From the NCBI RefSeq assembly GCF_024626525.1, contig NZ_JANJGU010000017.1, forward strand, positions 1 through 64,000: 64,000 bases of DNA, read 5' to 3'. The notes beneath the pieces are model-generated. The model was not told the DNA's origin and did not search any database. It was given only the letters and a program-made list of their open reading frames with translations. The DNA comes from Lederbergia panacisoli. GTDB taxonomy: Bacteria > Bacillota > Bacilli > Bacillales > Bacillaceae_C. The translations under genes were made by a program, and so were the position numbers. Positions 22,358-33,955 of the stretch are shown piece by piece (position 1 is the first letter of the stretch; each line of letters begins with the position of its first letter).

Positions 22358-23210
22358 CCAAGCGGAAAAAGGAATTCTGTATTTGGTGCCGACTCCAATT
22401 GGAAATCTTGAGGATATGACATTTAGAGCGATTCGGATGATGAAAGAAGCCGATGTAATTGCCGCGGAGGATACGAGAAATACGAAAAAACTATGCAATT
22501 ATTTTGAGATTACTACTCCTTTAATCAGTTACCATGAACATAATAAAGAAATAAGCGGAAAAGAGATCGTAAGGCGATTAGAGGCAGGAGAAAAGGTTGC
22601 TTTAGTAAGTGATGCTGGCATGCCGTGCATTTCTGATCCAGGTTATGAGCTTGCTGCTGAAGCGATTCAAGCGGGAATTACTGTTGTCCCTCTACCAGGG
22701 GCGAATGCTGCCTTAACGGCTTTGATTGCCTCTGGAATTAAGACGCAGCCTTTTTATTTTTATGGTTTTTTATCGAGAGGAAAAAAAGAGAAAAAGCAAG
22801 AATTAGAAGAATTAAAAAAACAACAGGCAACTCTCATTTTTTATGAAGCACCTCATCGTTTAAAAGAAACGCTGAAATCAATGCACGATATTTTAGGAAA
22901 CCGAAATATCGTTCTTTGTCGGGAACTGACTAAGAAGTTCGAGGAGTTTATAAGAGGAACTTTGGAAGAAGCCATTCAGTGGGCAGAGCAAGAGGAAGTT
23001 CGCGGGGAATTTTGTTTAATACTTGAGGGAAGCAGCGAAACGGATGAACATGATGAAGAAGCGGTGTGGTGGTCATCCATCGAAATAAAGGCACATGTTC
23101 AGCACTATATCGATGAAAAAGGATTTCCTTCAAAAGAGGCGATCAAAAAAACGGCTAAAGATCGGAATCTACCAAAACGAGATGTTTATCAAGCATACCA
23201 TGTGGAGTGA
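22335..23210 (+). CDS. rsmI: 16S rRNA C1402 ribose 2'-O-methyltransferase
   Basis: Tetrapyrrole-methylase-fold enzyme (291 aa) that methylates C1402 in the decoding centre. Its N-terminal signature is [16 protein letters not shown]. The GG loop and binding residues lie in [19 protein letters not shown], followed by [11 protein letters not shown] at 22335 follows AGGTGAG; an in-frame GTG at 22317 gives extra residues not seen in the family. It overlaps yazA by 23 bp. Confidence 0.95.
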   Translation: MQIQKSFSQAEKGILYLVPTPIGNLEDMTFRAIRMMKEADVIAAEDTRNTKKLCNYFEITTPLISYHEHNKEISGKEIVRRLEAGEKVALVSDAGMPCISDPGYELAAEAIQAGITVVPLPGANAALTALIASGIKTQPFYFYGFLSRGKKEKKQELEELKKQQATLIFYEAPHRLKETLKSMHDILGNRNIVLCRELTKKFEEFIRGTLEEAIQWAEQEEVRGEFCLILEGSSETDEHDEEAVWWSSIEIKAHVQHYIDEKGFPSKEAIKKTAKDRNLPKRDVYQAYHVE

Positions 23211-23217
23211 TTTTCAA

Positions 23218-23256
23218 AGAAGAATGTTGGGATAATCCTACACATTCTTTTTTGTT
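23218..23256 (+). terminator. rsmI terminator
   Basis: AAGAATGT and ACATTCTT with an inner GGGAT/ATCC pairing, then TTTTTTG. It isolates the following operon. Confidence 0.8.
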
Positions 23257-23399
23257 TTTATTTATTTAAAAGAGTGTGCTAATCCTATCACAAATACATA
23301 TTTGATTAAGTCTTTTTTACGATTGTTTTTTTAGGCAACTAATGATAAATTGAATAATATAATAATTCCGAGTAATTTCATCTGAAAAGAGGGATAAAG

Positions 23400-24047
23400 A
23401 TGTCCACTGACTTTACGGCGTTGTTCGATGAATGGTCTGATTCTTATGATGAAACGGTTGCGGGGCACGACCCAGAGTATAATGAAGTTTTTCAAAATTA
23501 TCTTCATATATTAGAAGAGGTCGTGAAAAAGGCAAAAGGAAATACAATCGAATTTGGGGTTGGAACAGGCAACCTAACAGAATTGTTAGTGAAAAGTGGG
23601 AAAAAAGTATGTGGCATTGAACCTTCGGCGGGAATGAGAAAAGTGGCAAAGCAAAAATTATCGGAGGTAAAGATTTTACAAGGAGATTTTCTTACATTTA
23701 CCCATCCATTTCAATCTGTTGACACAATCGTCAGTACGTACGCCTTTCATCATTTAACAGATGATGAAAAAGAGATTGCGATACGCAAGTATAGTTCCAT
23801 TCTCGAAGACGATGGTAAAATAGTATTTGCAGATACAATATTTGAAGATGAAAACGCTAAACTTAGTATGATTCGAAAAGCTGAGAATAAAGGATTTCAT
23901 CGATTGGCAAATGATTTACGAACTGAATATTATACGACGATGCCGATTTTAAAAGGTCATTTCGAACAAAACGGTTTTACGGTTACTTTTACACAAAAAA
24001 ATGAATTCGTATGGTTAATCGAAGCAACTAAACAAAGGAGAGAATAA
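23400..24047 (+). CDS. yrrT: Class I SAM-dependent methyltransferase YrrT
   Basis: 215-aa methyltransferase with motif [15 protein letters not shown] near residue 47 and an acidic motif II (CGIEPS). It resembles YrrT, the first gene of the B. subtilis yrrT-mtnN-mccA-mccB operon. The substrate is unknown. GAGGGATAAAG precedes the ATG. A TATAAT at 23358-23363 is a likely -10, but I see no clear -35. In B. subtilis the operon is controlled by CymR; I could not identify a certain CymR site. Confidence 0.85.
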   Translation: MSTDFTALFDEWSDSYDETVAGHDPEYNEVFQNYLHILEEVVKKAKGNTIEFGVGTGNLTELLVKSGKKVCGIEPSAGMRKVAKQKLSEVKILQGDFLTFTHPFQSVDTIVSTYAFHHLTDDEKEIAIRKYSSILEDDGKIVFADTIFEDENAKLSMIRKAENKGFHRLANDLRTEYYTTMPILKGHFEQNGFTVTFTQKNEFVWLIEATKQRRE

Positions 24048-24049
24048 GG

Positions 24050-24517
24050 ATGACTGTAGAAAAAAAGATGAACGTGGAAAGTTTTAATTTAGATCATACA
24101 AAGGTTAAAGCTCCTTACATCCGGCTTGCAGGTGTAAAGACTGGTTATAATGGTGATGAAATTCGTAAATATGATATTCGTTTCTGCCAGCCGAATAAAG
24201 AACATATGGAAATGCCAGCATTACATTCGTTGGAACATATGATGGCGGAATTCAGCAGAAATCATTCAGACAAAATCGTCGACATAAGTCCAATGGGTTG
24301 CCAAACAGGCTATTACTTATCTGTCGTTAATCATGATGACTATGAAGACATTTTAAACATTGTAGAGAACACACTAAAAGATGTACTGGCAGCTACAGAA
24401 GTTCCTGCTTGCAATGAAATTCAATGTGGTTGGGCGGCAAGCCATAGTCTTGAAGGAGCAAAGGAAATTGCTGAAAAAATGCTTTCACGTCGGGAAGAGT
24501 GGACGGAAGTTTTTTAA
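24050..24517 (+). CDS. luxS: S-ribosylhomocysteine lyase
   Basis: Splits S-ribosylhomocysteine into homocysteine and DPD, the precursor of autoinducer-2. The 155 aa carry the metal motif H59-S-L-E62-H63, the catalytic Cys84 in [11 protein letters not shown] and the third ligand Cys126 in [14 protein letters not shown]. It starts 2 bp after yrrT and the mccA ATG follows its stop directly. In the B. subtilis operon this slot holds mtnN (Pfs), so here the enzyme that makes homocysteine sits next to the enzymes that use it. Confidence 0.95.
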   Translation: MTVEKKMNVESFNLDHTKVKAPYIRLAGVKTGYNGDEIRKYDIRFCQPNKEHMEMPALHSLEHMMAEFSRNHSDKIVDISPMGCQTGYYLSVVNHDDYEDILNIVENTLKDVLAATEVPACNEIQCGWAASHSLEGAKEIAEKMLSRREEWTEVF

Positions 24518-25447
24518 ATGAAATATGCGGGGAGTATTCATGAATTAGTCGGGAATACGCCGTTATTGGAAATTACTAGCTTTCCTCTCCCTGATGGAGT
24601 GAAGCTATTTGCAAAATTAGAATACTTCAACCCTGGGGGAAGTGTAAAGGATAGACTTGGACAATATTTACTTAAAAAAGCAATTCAAGATGGCAGCCTT
24701 AAAAAAGGCGGCACCATTATCGAACCAACCGCGGGGAATACTGGAATTGGACTCGCGCTAGCCGCCCTTCGATATGGTGTAAAAGCTATTTTTGTAACTC
24801 CCGAGAAATTTAGCCGTGAAAAGCAAATTTTAATGCGTGCACTTGGAGCGGAAGTGATCAATACCCCTACTAAACTTGGAATGGAAGGGGCAATTCAAAA
24901 AACGAAGGAACTTCTTGCAGAAATTCCCGGGGCCTTTTATCCGGGACAATTTCAGAATCCTCATAACCCAGCTGCGTATTATGAAACGATGGGTCCGGAA
25001 TTGTATGAAGCGTTAGAAGGAAGCATTGACATCTTTGTCGCCGGTGCGGGATCTGGTGGAACCTTTATGGGGACTGCTACATATTTAAAAGAGCGGATTA
25101 GCGAAATAAAATGTGTGGTTGTTGAACCAGAGGGATCGATTTTAAATGGAGGGGAGCCCGGCTCTCATCGAACGGAAGGAATAGGCCTGGAATTTATTCC
25201 TTCTTTTATGGACACTTGCCTTTTCGATGAAATCTATACGATATCTGACAAGGAAGCTTTCGATACTCTTAAAGAAGCAGCAAAACTGGAAGGGCTATTA
25301 ATAGGAAGTTCATCAGGAGCGGCACTTGCTGCCTCATTGAAAGAAGCAAGAAAAGCAAAACCAGGTACGAATATCGTAACGATTTTTCCAGATAGTAGTG
25401 AGCGGTATATAAGCAGTCATATTTATGACGGAGGTGAAGTGAGTTGA
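24518..25447 (+). CDS. mccA: O-acetylserine-dependent cystathionine beta-synthase MccA
   Basis: Fold-type II PLP enzyme (309 aa) of the CysK/CBS family. It joins homocysteine with an activated serine to form cystathionine in reverse transsulfuration. The PLP lysine lies in PGGSVKDR near residue 44, the substrate loop is PTAGNTGIG, and the phosphate-binding loop is GAGSGGTFMG. CysK itself would look similar; the partnership with mccB supports MccA. It starts at the luxS stop and overlaps mccB by 4 bp (TTGA). Confidence 0.88.
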   Translation: MKYAGSIHELVGNTPLLEITSFPLPDGVKLFAKLEYFNPGGSVKDRLGQYLLKKAIQDGSLKKGGTIIEPTAGNTGIGLALAALRYGVKAIFVTPEKFSREKQILMRALGAEVINTPTKLGMEGAIQKTKELLAEIPGAFYPGQFQNPHNPAAYYETMGPELYEALEGSIDIFVAGAGSGGTFMGTATYLKERISEIKCVVVEPEGSILNGGEPGSHRTEGIGLEFIPSFMDTCLFDEIYTISDKEAFDTLKEAAKLEGLLIGSSSGAALAASLKEARKAKPGTNIVTIFPDSSERYISSHIYDGGEVS

Positions 25448-26574
25448 AAAAGAAAACGAAATTGATTCATGGCGGCGTTGGCAGAGACCCATACACAGGA
25501 GCTGTTTCAATTCCAATCTATCAAGCTAGTACATTTAAGCAAGATGGAGTTGGGAATTTTAAATACGAATATGCGAGGACAGGCAATCCGACAAGGGAAG
25601 CGTTGGAAAAGTTAGTAGCTGATATTGAAGGTGGAACTAGAGGATTTGCATTTGGTTCCGGTATGGCAGCCATTACAGCTGTTGTCCAGCTTTTTTCGGC
25701 AGGCGATCATTTCATTTTAACGGATGATGTATATGGCGGAACATTTAGAGTGATGACAAAGGTATTCAACCGTTTTGGGATTGACGTTTCATTTGTCGAT
25801 ACTACCGATTTAGATAAGGTTAAAAAGGCGATTCAGGTGAATACAAGAGCAATTTACATCGAAACGCCAACTAACCCTTTATTGAAAATAACAGATTTAC
25901 AAGCAGTCAGTACAATCGCAAAGGAACGAGGGTTACTAACAATTGTCGATAATACGTTTAGCACCCCTTATTGGCAAACCCCGATTTCCCTAGGTGCTAA
26001 TATTGTTCTTCATAGTGCAACGAAATATCTTGGCGGACATAGTGATGTAGTGGCGGGCCTCGTTGTCGCAGCCGATGATAAATTGGGTGAAGAACTGCAT
26101 TTTATTCAAAATTCGACAGGCGGTGTTCTAGGACCGCAAGATAGCTGGCTTTTAATGCGTGGAATCAAAACGCTAGGTGTAAGGATGGAAGAAATTGAAT
26201 CGAGTACTAGAGTGCTTGCAGCTTACCTTGCAGAACATCCATCAGTAGGAAAAGTATATTATCCAGGATTTTCGGATCATCCAGGTCATGATGTCCACAA
26301 AGAGCAAGCGGGCGGTTTTGGTGGAATGATATCCTTCACGGTGGAAAGTGAAGCAAAAGCATTAGATTTATTGAAAAAAGTTCAATATTTTACCCTTGCT
26401 GAAAGCTTGGGGGCGGTGGAAAGTTTAATTTCCATCCCGGCATTAATGACACATGCTTCAATTCCGCGGGAAAGAAGATTGGAGCTAGGAATAGAGGATG
26501 GCTTAGTGCGAATATCAGTCGGCCTTGAAGATGTGGAGGATTTATTGAAGGACCTTGGTAGAGCTTTGGATTAA
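25444..26574 (+). CDS. mccB: Cystathionine gamma-lyase / homocysteine gamma-lyase MccB
   Basis: Cleaves cystathionine to cysteine, completing methionine-to-cysteine conversion. The 376-aa Cys/Met-metabolism PLP enzyme has YEYARTGNPTR near residue 42, FGSGMAAI, and the PLP lysine in LHSATKYLGGHSD near 196. Start is TTG at 25444 overlapping the mccA stop, with GGAGGTGA upstream. A strong bidirectional terminator follows. Confidence 0.93.
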   Translation: MKKKTKLIHGGVGRDPYTGAVSIPIYQASTFKQDGVGNFKYEYARTGNPTREALEKLVADIEGGTRGFAFGSGMAAITAVVQLFSAGDHFILTDDVYGGTFRVMTKVFNRFGIDVSFVDTTDLDKVKKAIQVNTRAIYIETPTNPLLKITDLQAVSTIAKERGLLTIVDNTFSTPYWQTPISLGANIVLHSATKYLGGHSDVVAGLVVAADDKLGEELHFIQNSTGGVLGPQDSWLLMRGIKTLGVRMEEIESSTRVLAAYLAEHPSVGKVYYPGFSDHPGHDVHKEQAGGFGGMISFTVESEAKALDLLKKVQYFTLAESLGAVESLISIPALMTHASIPRERRLELGIEDGLVRISVGLEDVEDLLKDLGRALD

Positions 26575-26596
26575 ATAAAATCTATGAATATATTAA

Positions 26597-26630
26597 AAAG
26601 CCAGCTCACATTTGAGCTGGCTTTGATCAT
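26597..26630. terminator. Bidirectional terminator between mccB and abrB
   Basis: Perfect 12-bp stem AAAGCCAGCTCA/TGAGCTGGCTTT with a 4-nt loop. A-rich sequence on the left and T-rich on the right let it serve both converging genes. Confidence 0.88.
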
Positions 26631-26909
26631 TTATTTTTTAAAGGCATTTTGAATTTCATTAATAAGCTCGTCGGCACCTTCACGGCTAAGTACTAATTTT
26701 CCACCCGCTAATACAACATTATCCTCTGAAACGTTGCCTGTAATATGGCATGTCATGCTTGGCTTATATTTTTTCAAGATGATTTTATCATCATCGACAT
26801 AAATTTCAAGCGCATCTTTTTCCCCTATACCTAAAGTGCGTCGCAGTTCAATTGGAATGACCACACGGCCAAGCTCATCTACTTTACGTACTATACCAGT
26901 CGATTTCAT
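26631..26909 (-). CDS. abrB: Transition-state regulator AbrB
   Basis: Global repressor of stationary-phase and early sporulation genes. The 92-aa protein has an N-terminal swapped-hairpin DNA-binding domain (MKSTGIVRKVDELGRVVIPI, RTLGIGEKDALEIYV) and a C-terminal multimerisation part. The ATG at 26909 follows GGGGAGGAAA; a frame reaching 26972 is an upstream extension across the leader. AbrB targets in B. subtilis include spoVG, also in this window. Confidence 0.95.
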   Translation of the reverse strand: MKSTGIVRKVDELGRVVIPIELRRTLGIGEKDALEIYVDDDKIILKKYKPSMTCHITGNVSEDNVVLAGGKLVLSREGADELINEIQNAFKK

Positions 26910-26954
26910 ATTCTTATTTCCTCCCCATAATTCCGGATCTCTATTTTTAGTTTC

Positions 26955-27016
26955 ATCGCCATTTTTCGACAAAGTTCTTCTTTTCCAATGATATCAGTTC
27001 TTCCAATTAAAGTCAA
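26955..27016 (-). promoter_or_regulatory. abrB promoter with two Spo0A boxes
   Basis: On the minus strand TTGACT (27016-27011), 17 nt, TATCAT (26993-26988). Downstream lie a perfect Spo0A box TGTCGAA (26971-26965) and a second, TGGCGAT (26961-26955). The same tandem-box layout downstream of the start site is known at B. subtilis abrB, where Spo0A-P represses. Confidence 0.78.
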
Positions 27017-27040
27017 TTGGCAAAATAGGACATGCCTAAG

Positions 27041-27069
27041 TTGCGTAAATGCTAATTTTCACGTATATT
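27041..27069 (+). promoter_or_regulatory. Candidate metS promoter upstream of the repeat array
   Basis: TTGCGT (27041-27046), 17 nt, TATATT (27064-27069). A TATAAT at 27576 is too close to the ribosome-binding site to act for metS. If this promoter is used, the three tandem repeats lie in the metS 5' leader. Confidence 0.4.
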
Positions 27070-27106
27070 TTGATGATATAAGAGGTAATCATGCGTAGTA
27101 TAGTCA

Positions 27107-27260
27107 GAAAAGCGAAAGGCGCCTGTTCATCGACGTACGAACTACAGAGCCTTCGATTGAGATAAAGGAAACATAATGAGCCTGTAAGACGAATTGATGT
27201 TGACTTATCGAAGGGAGAAGGCATGAAGTTCGCTAGTCGATAGGCGCCTGTAGCTAGACA
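27107..27260 (-). repeat. Nested-hairpin repeat, subfamily A (copy A3, tandem unit 1)
   Basis: Reverse-oriented 154-bp copy. Read on the minus strand, arms ATCGAC/GTCGAT, CGAACT/AGTTCG, GCCTTC/GAAGGC and GATAA/TTATC pair. It is nearly identical to the two units that follow, at a 155-bp period. Confidence 0.85.
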
Positions 27261-27261
27261 A

Positions 27262-27415
27262 GAAAAGCGAAAGGCGCCTGTTCATCGACGTACGAACTAC
27301 AGAGCCTTCGATTGAGATAAAGGAAACATAATGAGTCTGTAAGACGAATTGATGTTGACTTATCGAAGGGAGAAGGCATGAAGTTCGCTAGTCGAAAGGC
27401 GCCTGTAGCTAGACA
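27262..27415 (-). repeat. Nested-hairpin repeat, subfamily A (copy A4, tandem unit 2)
   Basis: Second tandem unit, differing from the first by only a few bases (for example GAGTCTG for GAGCCTG and GTCGAAAGG for GTCGATAGG). Confidence 0.85.
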
Positions 27416-27416
27416 A

Positions 27417-27565
27417 GAAAAGCGAAAAGCGCCTGTTCATCGACGTACGAACTACAGAGCCTTCGACTGAGATAAAGGAAACATAATGAGCCTGTAAGAC
27501 GAATTGATGTTGACTTATCGAAGGGAGAAGGCATGAAGTTCGCGAAAGGCGCCTGTAGCTAGACA
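27417..27565 (-). repeat. Nested-hairpin repeat, subfamily A (copy A5, tandem unit 3)
   Basis: Third unit. It lacks the TAGTC between AAGTTCGC and GAAAGGCGCC, so one arm of its outer stem is damaged. It ends 20 bp before the metS ribosome-binding site. Confidence 0.85.
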
Positions 27566-27583
27566 GACTCAAGAATATAATGA

Positions 27584-29563
<1,980 letters not shown>

Positions 29564-29604
29564 ATTTAATATTTCTGTTCATTCAGAACATTGAACAAAT
29601 GCAG

Positions 29605-29659
29605 ATAACATAGAGAGATTACAGCAATAAAGCGGTTTTTTATTTACTCTCTATGTTAT
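29605..29659 (+). terminator. Inverted repeat after metS
   Basis: A perfect 13-bp inverted repeat, ATAACATAGAGAG/CTCTCTATGTTAT, encloses a 29-nt loop and is followed by TCGTTTTG. It may be a weak terminator. The loop carries its own T tract. Confidence 0.5.
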
Positions 29660-29740
29660 TTCGTTTTGTAATACAAATGTTAGTTAGCTGTGATAAATGA
29701 TATGAAATAAAAGAGTATAATCATTAAAGGAGTCGGAATT

Positions 29741-30508
29741 ATGTTATTTGATACACATGTTCACCTAAATGATGATCAATATGCTGAGGACATGGATGAA
29801 GTCATCGCCCGCGCGAAAGATGCGGGAGTTGAATATATGGTTGTAGTGGGGTTTGACCGAAAAACAATCCAAAAAGCATTGGAGATCATTCATGAACACG
29901 ACTTTATTTATGCTAGTGTTGGCTGGCATCCCGTCGACGCAATAGATATGACAGAAGACGATCTTATATGGCTTGAAGAAGTTGCAGCACATCCCAAAGT
30001 GGTAGCTTTAGGTGAAATGGGTCTTGATTATCATTGGGACAAATCGCCAAAAGATATCCAAAAAGATGTGTTTCGTAAACAAATCAGGCTTGCCAAAAAA
30101 ATAAATATGCCAATTATTATACATAATCGTGATGCTACGCAAGATATTATCGAAATTTTACGGGAAGAAAATGCGGAAGAAATTGGGGGCATCATGCATT
30201 GTTTCAGTGGAAGTGCTGAGGTGGCGAAACAATGCTTGGATTTAAACTTTTATATATCTCTCGGTGGTCCTGTAACATTTAAAAATGCAAAAAAACCGAA
30301 AGAAGTTGCTATTCAAGTCCCGCTAGACCGTCTATTAATTGAGACGGATTGTCCGTATTTGGCTCCGCATCCTTATAGGGGCAAGAGAAACGAGCCTAGT
30401 TATGTAAGGCTAGTAGCTGAACAAATTGCCGATTTAAAAAGCTTAAGTTTGGAAGAAGTAGCACAGATCACAACAGCAAATGCAAAAAAAGTGTTCGGCA
30501 TCGATTGA
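29741..30508 (+). CDS. yabD: TatD family metal-dependent hydrolase
   Basis: Predicted metal-dependent DNase/hydrolase of 255 aa. Metal ligands are visible: DTHVHLND at the start, GEMGLDYHW near residue 92, IIHNRDA near 127, MHCFSG near 152 and the late Asp in LIETDCPYLAPHPYRGKRN. AAAGGAGT precedes the ATG. Its position between metS and yabE matches B. subtilis. Confidence 0.94.
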   Translation: MLFDTHVHLNDDQYAEDMDEVIARAKDAGVEYMVVVGFDRKTIQKALEIIHEHDFIYASVGWHPVDAIDMTEDDLIWLEEVAAHPKVVALGEMGLDYHWDKSPKDIQKDVFRKQIRLAKKINMPIIIHNRDATQDIIEILREENAEEIGGIMHCFSGSAEVAKQCLDLNFYISLGGPVTFKNAKKPKEVAIQVPLDRLLIETDCPYLAPHPYRGKRNEPSYVRLVAEQIADLKSLSLEEVAQITTANAKKVFGID

Positions 30509-30602
30509 CAAAATCTAGTAACGGCAAATACTAGAGTACATCAAGTTATTTAATAGGGATTCCAGTAAATTCTACAAAACTTTACTTCTTCCTAAACAGG
30601 GG

Positions 30603-30684
30603 TTGTCGATAACTCACCCTTTTCTTTTCAAGCTTGTCTATGCATAATAGAGCTTACCTTACGAAAAGGGATGTGAGTTGACAA
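30603..30684. repeat. Long imperfect palindrome upstream of yabE
   Basis: Left arm TTGTC-gat-AACTCAC-CCTTTTC pairs with right arm GAAAAGG-gat-GTGAGTT-GACAA. Nested inside are AAGCT/AGCTT and TCTAT/ATAGA. The right arm contains the -35 of the yabE promoter, so folding or a protein bound here could affect yabE; it may also end yabD transcripts. Confidence 0.6.
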
Positions 30685-30707
30685 TTTGCAAACGTAGTTT
30701 GTATAAT
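30678..30707 (+). promoter_or_regulatory. yabE promoter
   Basis: Perfect TTGACA (30678-30683), 18 nt, perfect TATAAT (30702-30707), 28 nt before the ATG. It looks like a sigma-A promoter. Confidence 0.75.
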
Positions 30708-30735
30708 CTCTCGGAGAAGAAGGAGGCGTGTTTGT

Positions 30736-31956
30736 ATGAACACAAAACCCGCAATATACTCATATTTTTCTTCAATAACCCGAAAGAAATTAGGTCTTTT
30801 CATTGCTAGTTTCCTAGTATTTATTGCCACTTTGACGATACTTGTATACGAGGGAACGAAAAATACGGTAGCACTTTCGGTGGATGGAGAAAAAATGATA
30901 GTGAAGACCCACGCTGAAACAATAGGGGAAATACTGAAAGATTTAAATGTCGTAGTAGATGAAGATGATTATATCTCGCATTCTTTAAATACCGTTGTAC
31001 AAAATAAGCTAAACGTGGTGTGGGAACCGGCCAAGAAAGTTGAAATAAAGGACGGTAAGCATACGGAATATGTATACACGACAGCAAAGACAGTAAAAGA
31101 ATTTATGGAGAGTCAGAGATTAGACATTAACAATCACGATAAAATTAATTTTGACCTTGAAGATCCAATATATGAAAATCTGAAACTCGTAATTGATCGA
31201 GCTTTTCCGCTTGTATTAAAAAATGGGAAACAAGAGGAGAAAGTATGGAGCACTTCGACTACGGTCGCTGACTTTTTATTGCAACAAGGGATTACACTAG
31301 GGAAATTTGACCGTGTGGAACCAGGCTTAAAGAAAAAAGTTAAACCAAACGGTAAAGTAAAAATTGTCCGAGTTGAAAAGGTCACCGATGTGGTGGAAGA
31401 ACCAATTGATTATGCGGTTATTACTAAAAAAGACTCTAATTTAGCACAAGGAACTGAGAAAGTTATACAGAGTGGCCAAGAAGGCCTAATGAAAAAAGAA
31501 TACGAAGTGACTAAGGAAAACGGTAAAGAAGTTAAACGAAAGTTAATGGCGGAAACAAAAGTAAAAAATAGCATAAACAAAATTGTTACTGTCGGAACGA
31601 AGGTAATGGTTGCTCAAGTTTCGCGCGGGAAATCAGTATCAGCAAATTCAGATACCCCTAGCGGCGGAAAAGAAATGTATATGAATGCAACAGCATATAC
31701 CGCGTATTGCAACGGCTGTTCCGGTATTACTGCAACTGGCATCAACTTACGTGCAAACCCTAATTTAAAGGTGATTGCTGTTGATCCTAGAGTGATTCCG
31801 CTTGGTTCGAAAGTATGGGTTGAAGGCTATGGCTATGCCGTGGCAGGAGATACGGGCGGCGCCATCAAAGGCAATCGTATCGACATCTTTGTTGCCTCTA
31901 AAGAAGAGGCCTATCGATTCGGCAGAAGGCAAGTTAAAATTCGTGTTTTAAATTGA
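30736..31956 (+). CDS. yabE: YabE, G5 and 3D domain cell-wall protein
   Basis: Exported 406-aa protein of the resuscitation-promoting-factor-like group. An N-terminal membrane anchor or signal (about residues 17-35) is followed by three DUF348 repeats (for example VDGEKMIVKTHAETIGEIL) and a G5 domain near 205-280 (EEPIDYAVITKKDSNLAQGT). A C-terminal 3D domain (about 315-406) holds the three Asp of a MltA-like active site: AVDPRVIPLGS, GDTGGAIKGNRIDIF. It is a probable peptidoglycan hydrolase. AAGGAGG precedes the ATG. Confidence 0.92.
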   Translation: MNTKPAIYSYFSSITRKKLGLFIASFLVFIATLTILVYEGTKNTVALSVDGEKMIVKTHAETIGEILKDLNVVVDEDDYISHSLNTVVQNKLNVVWEPAKKVEIKDGKHTEYVYTTAKTVKEFMESQRLDINNHDKINFDLEDPIYENLKLVIDRAFPLVLKNGKQEEKVWSTSTTVADFLLQQGITLGKFDRVEPGLKKKVKPNGKVKIVRVEKVTDVVEEPIDYAVITKKDSNLAQGTEKVIQSGQEGLMKKEYEVTKENGKEVKRKLMAETKVKNSINKIVTVGTKVMVAQVSRGKSVSANSDTPSGGKEMYMNATAYTAYCNGCSGITATGINLRANPNLKVIAVDPRVIPLGSKVWVEGYGYAVAGDTGGAIKGNRIDIFVASKEEAYRFGRRQVKIRVLN

Positions 31957-31967
31957 TGACTTTTCAC

Positions 31968-31994
31968 GCAGAGGAAATATCCTCTGCTTTTTTC
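31968..31994 (+). terminator. yabE terminator
   Basis: GCAGAGG, 6-nt loop, CCTCTGC, then TTTTTT. Confidence 0.88.
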
Positions 31995-32159
31995 TTTTTA
32001 TGAATTATAGTTATAATAATATTAATTTAAAAAAGGTCGATCATCTCCTGAACCGCTTGTAATGATGCAAAAGATAATCGACAAAGAAGATAGGGGAAAA
32101 CTATCTTACTATATTAGACGTTCATATTACAAAAATGTTTCAACTTTTTTGGAGGAAAA

Positions 32160-33595
<1,436 letters not shown>

Positions 33596-33748
33596 AGGAA
33601 TAAATTTTGTGTAACTATGAGAATAAATAGGCGGAGGGTTTCCGGTTAATGTATAATACACCATCTTAAAAAGCAGGAATAAGAGGAGATATTCCGGTTT
33701 ACTGCTCTAAATATAACAAAATCCAATGATTTGTACCATATAGACGAA

Positions 33749-33818
33749 AAATCTCCCCTTATTTTTAAGGAAATAGGGAGATTTCCCAAAACAAACGGAA
33801 TTTTTCCGTTTATTTTTC
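33749..33818 (+). terminator. Two hairpins ending the rsmA transcript
   Basis: First AAATCTCCC/GGGAGATTT (33749-33784), without a T run. Then AAACGGAA/TTCCGTTT (33793-33811) followed by ATTTTT. The second looks like the working terminator. The rest of the rsmA-yabG gap (33596-33955) holds no gene. Confidence 0.65.
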
Positions 33819-33920
33819 AAACGTCTTGACATCAACATTCAGTTATAACAGGGTCTTTATTTCAAAAAGCAAACTAATTCACATTGATCAAGTCGTCTGC
33901 ATAGCCTAATCCATGAGGAA

Positions 33921-33929
33921 CATAATTTA
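33921..33929 (+). promoter_or_regulatory. Possible sigma-K -10 of yabG
   Basis: CATAATTTA matches the sigma-K -10 CATAnnnTA and lies 27 nt before the yabG start. The expected AC at -35 is not clear. yabG is a sigma-K gene in B. subtilis. Confidence 0.45.
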
Positions 33930-33955
33930 TTCACTGTTCATTGGAGTTGACGACC

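Noticed and set aside
27576-27581. TATAAT just before metS as its -10
   Set aside because: It is only 4 nt from the ribosome-binding site, so a transcript starting from it would lack that site.
33826-33850. TTGACA plus TATAAC as a promoter upstream of yabG
   Set aside because: The two are only 12 bp apart, too close for sigma-A use; the sigma-K -10 at 33921 fits better.
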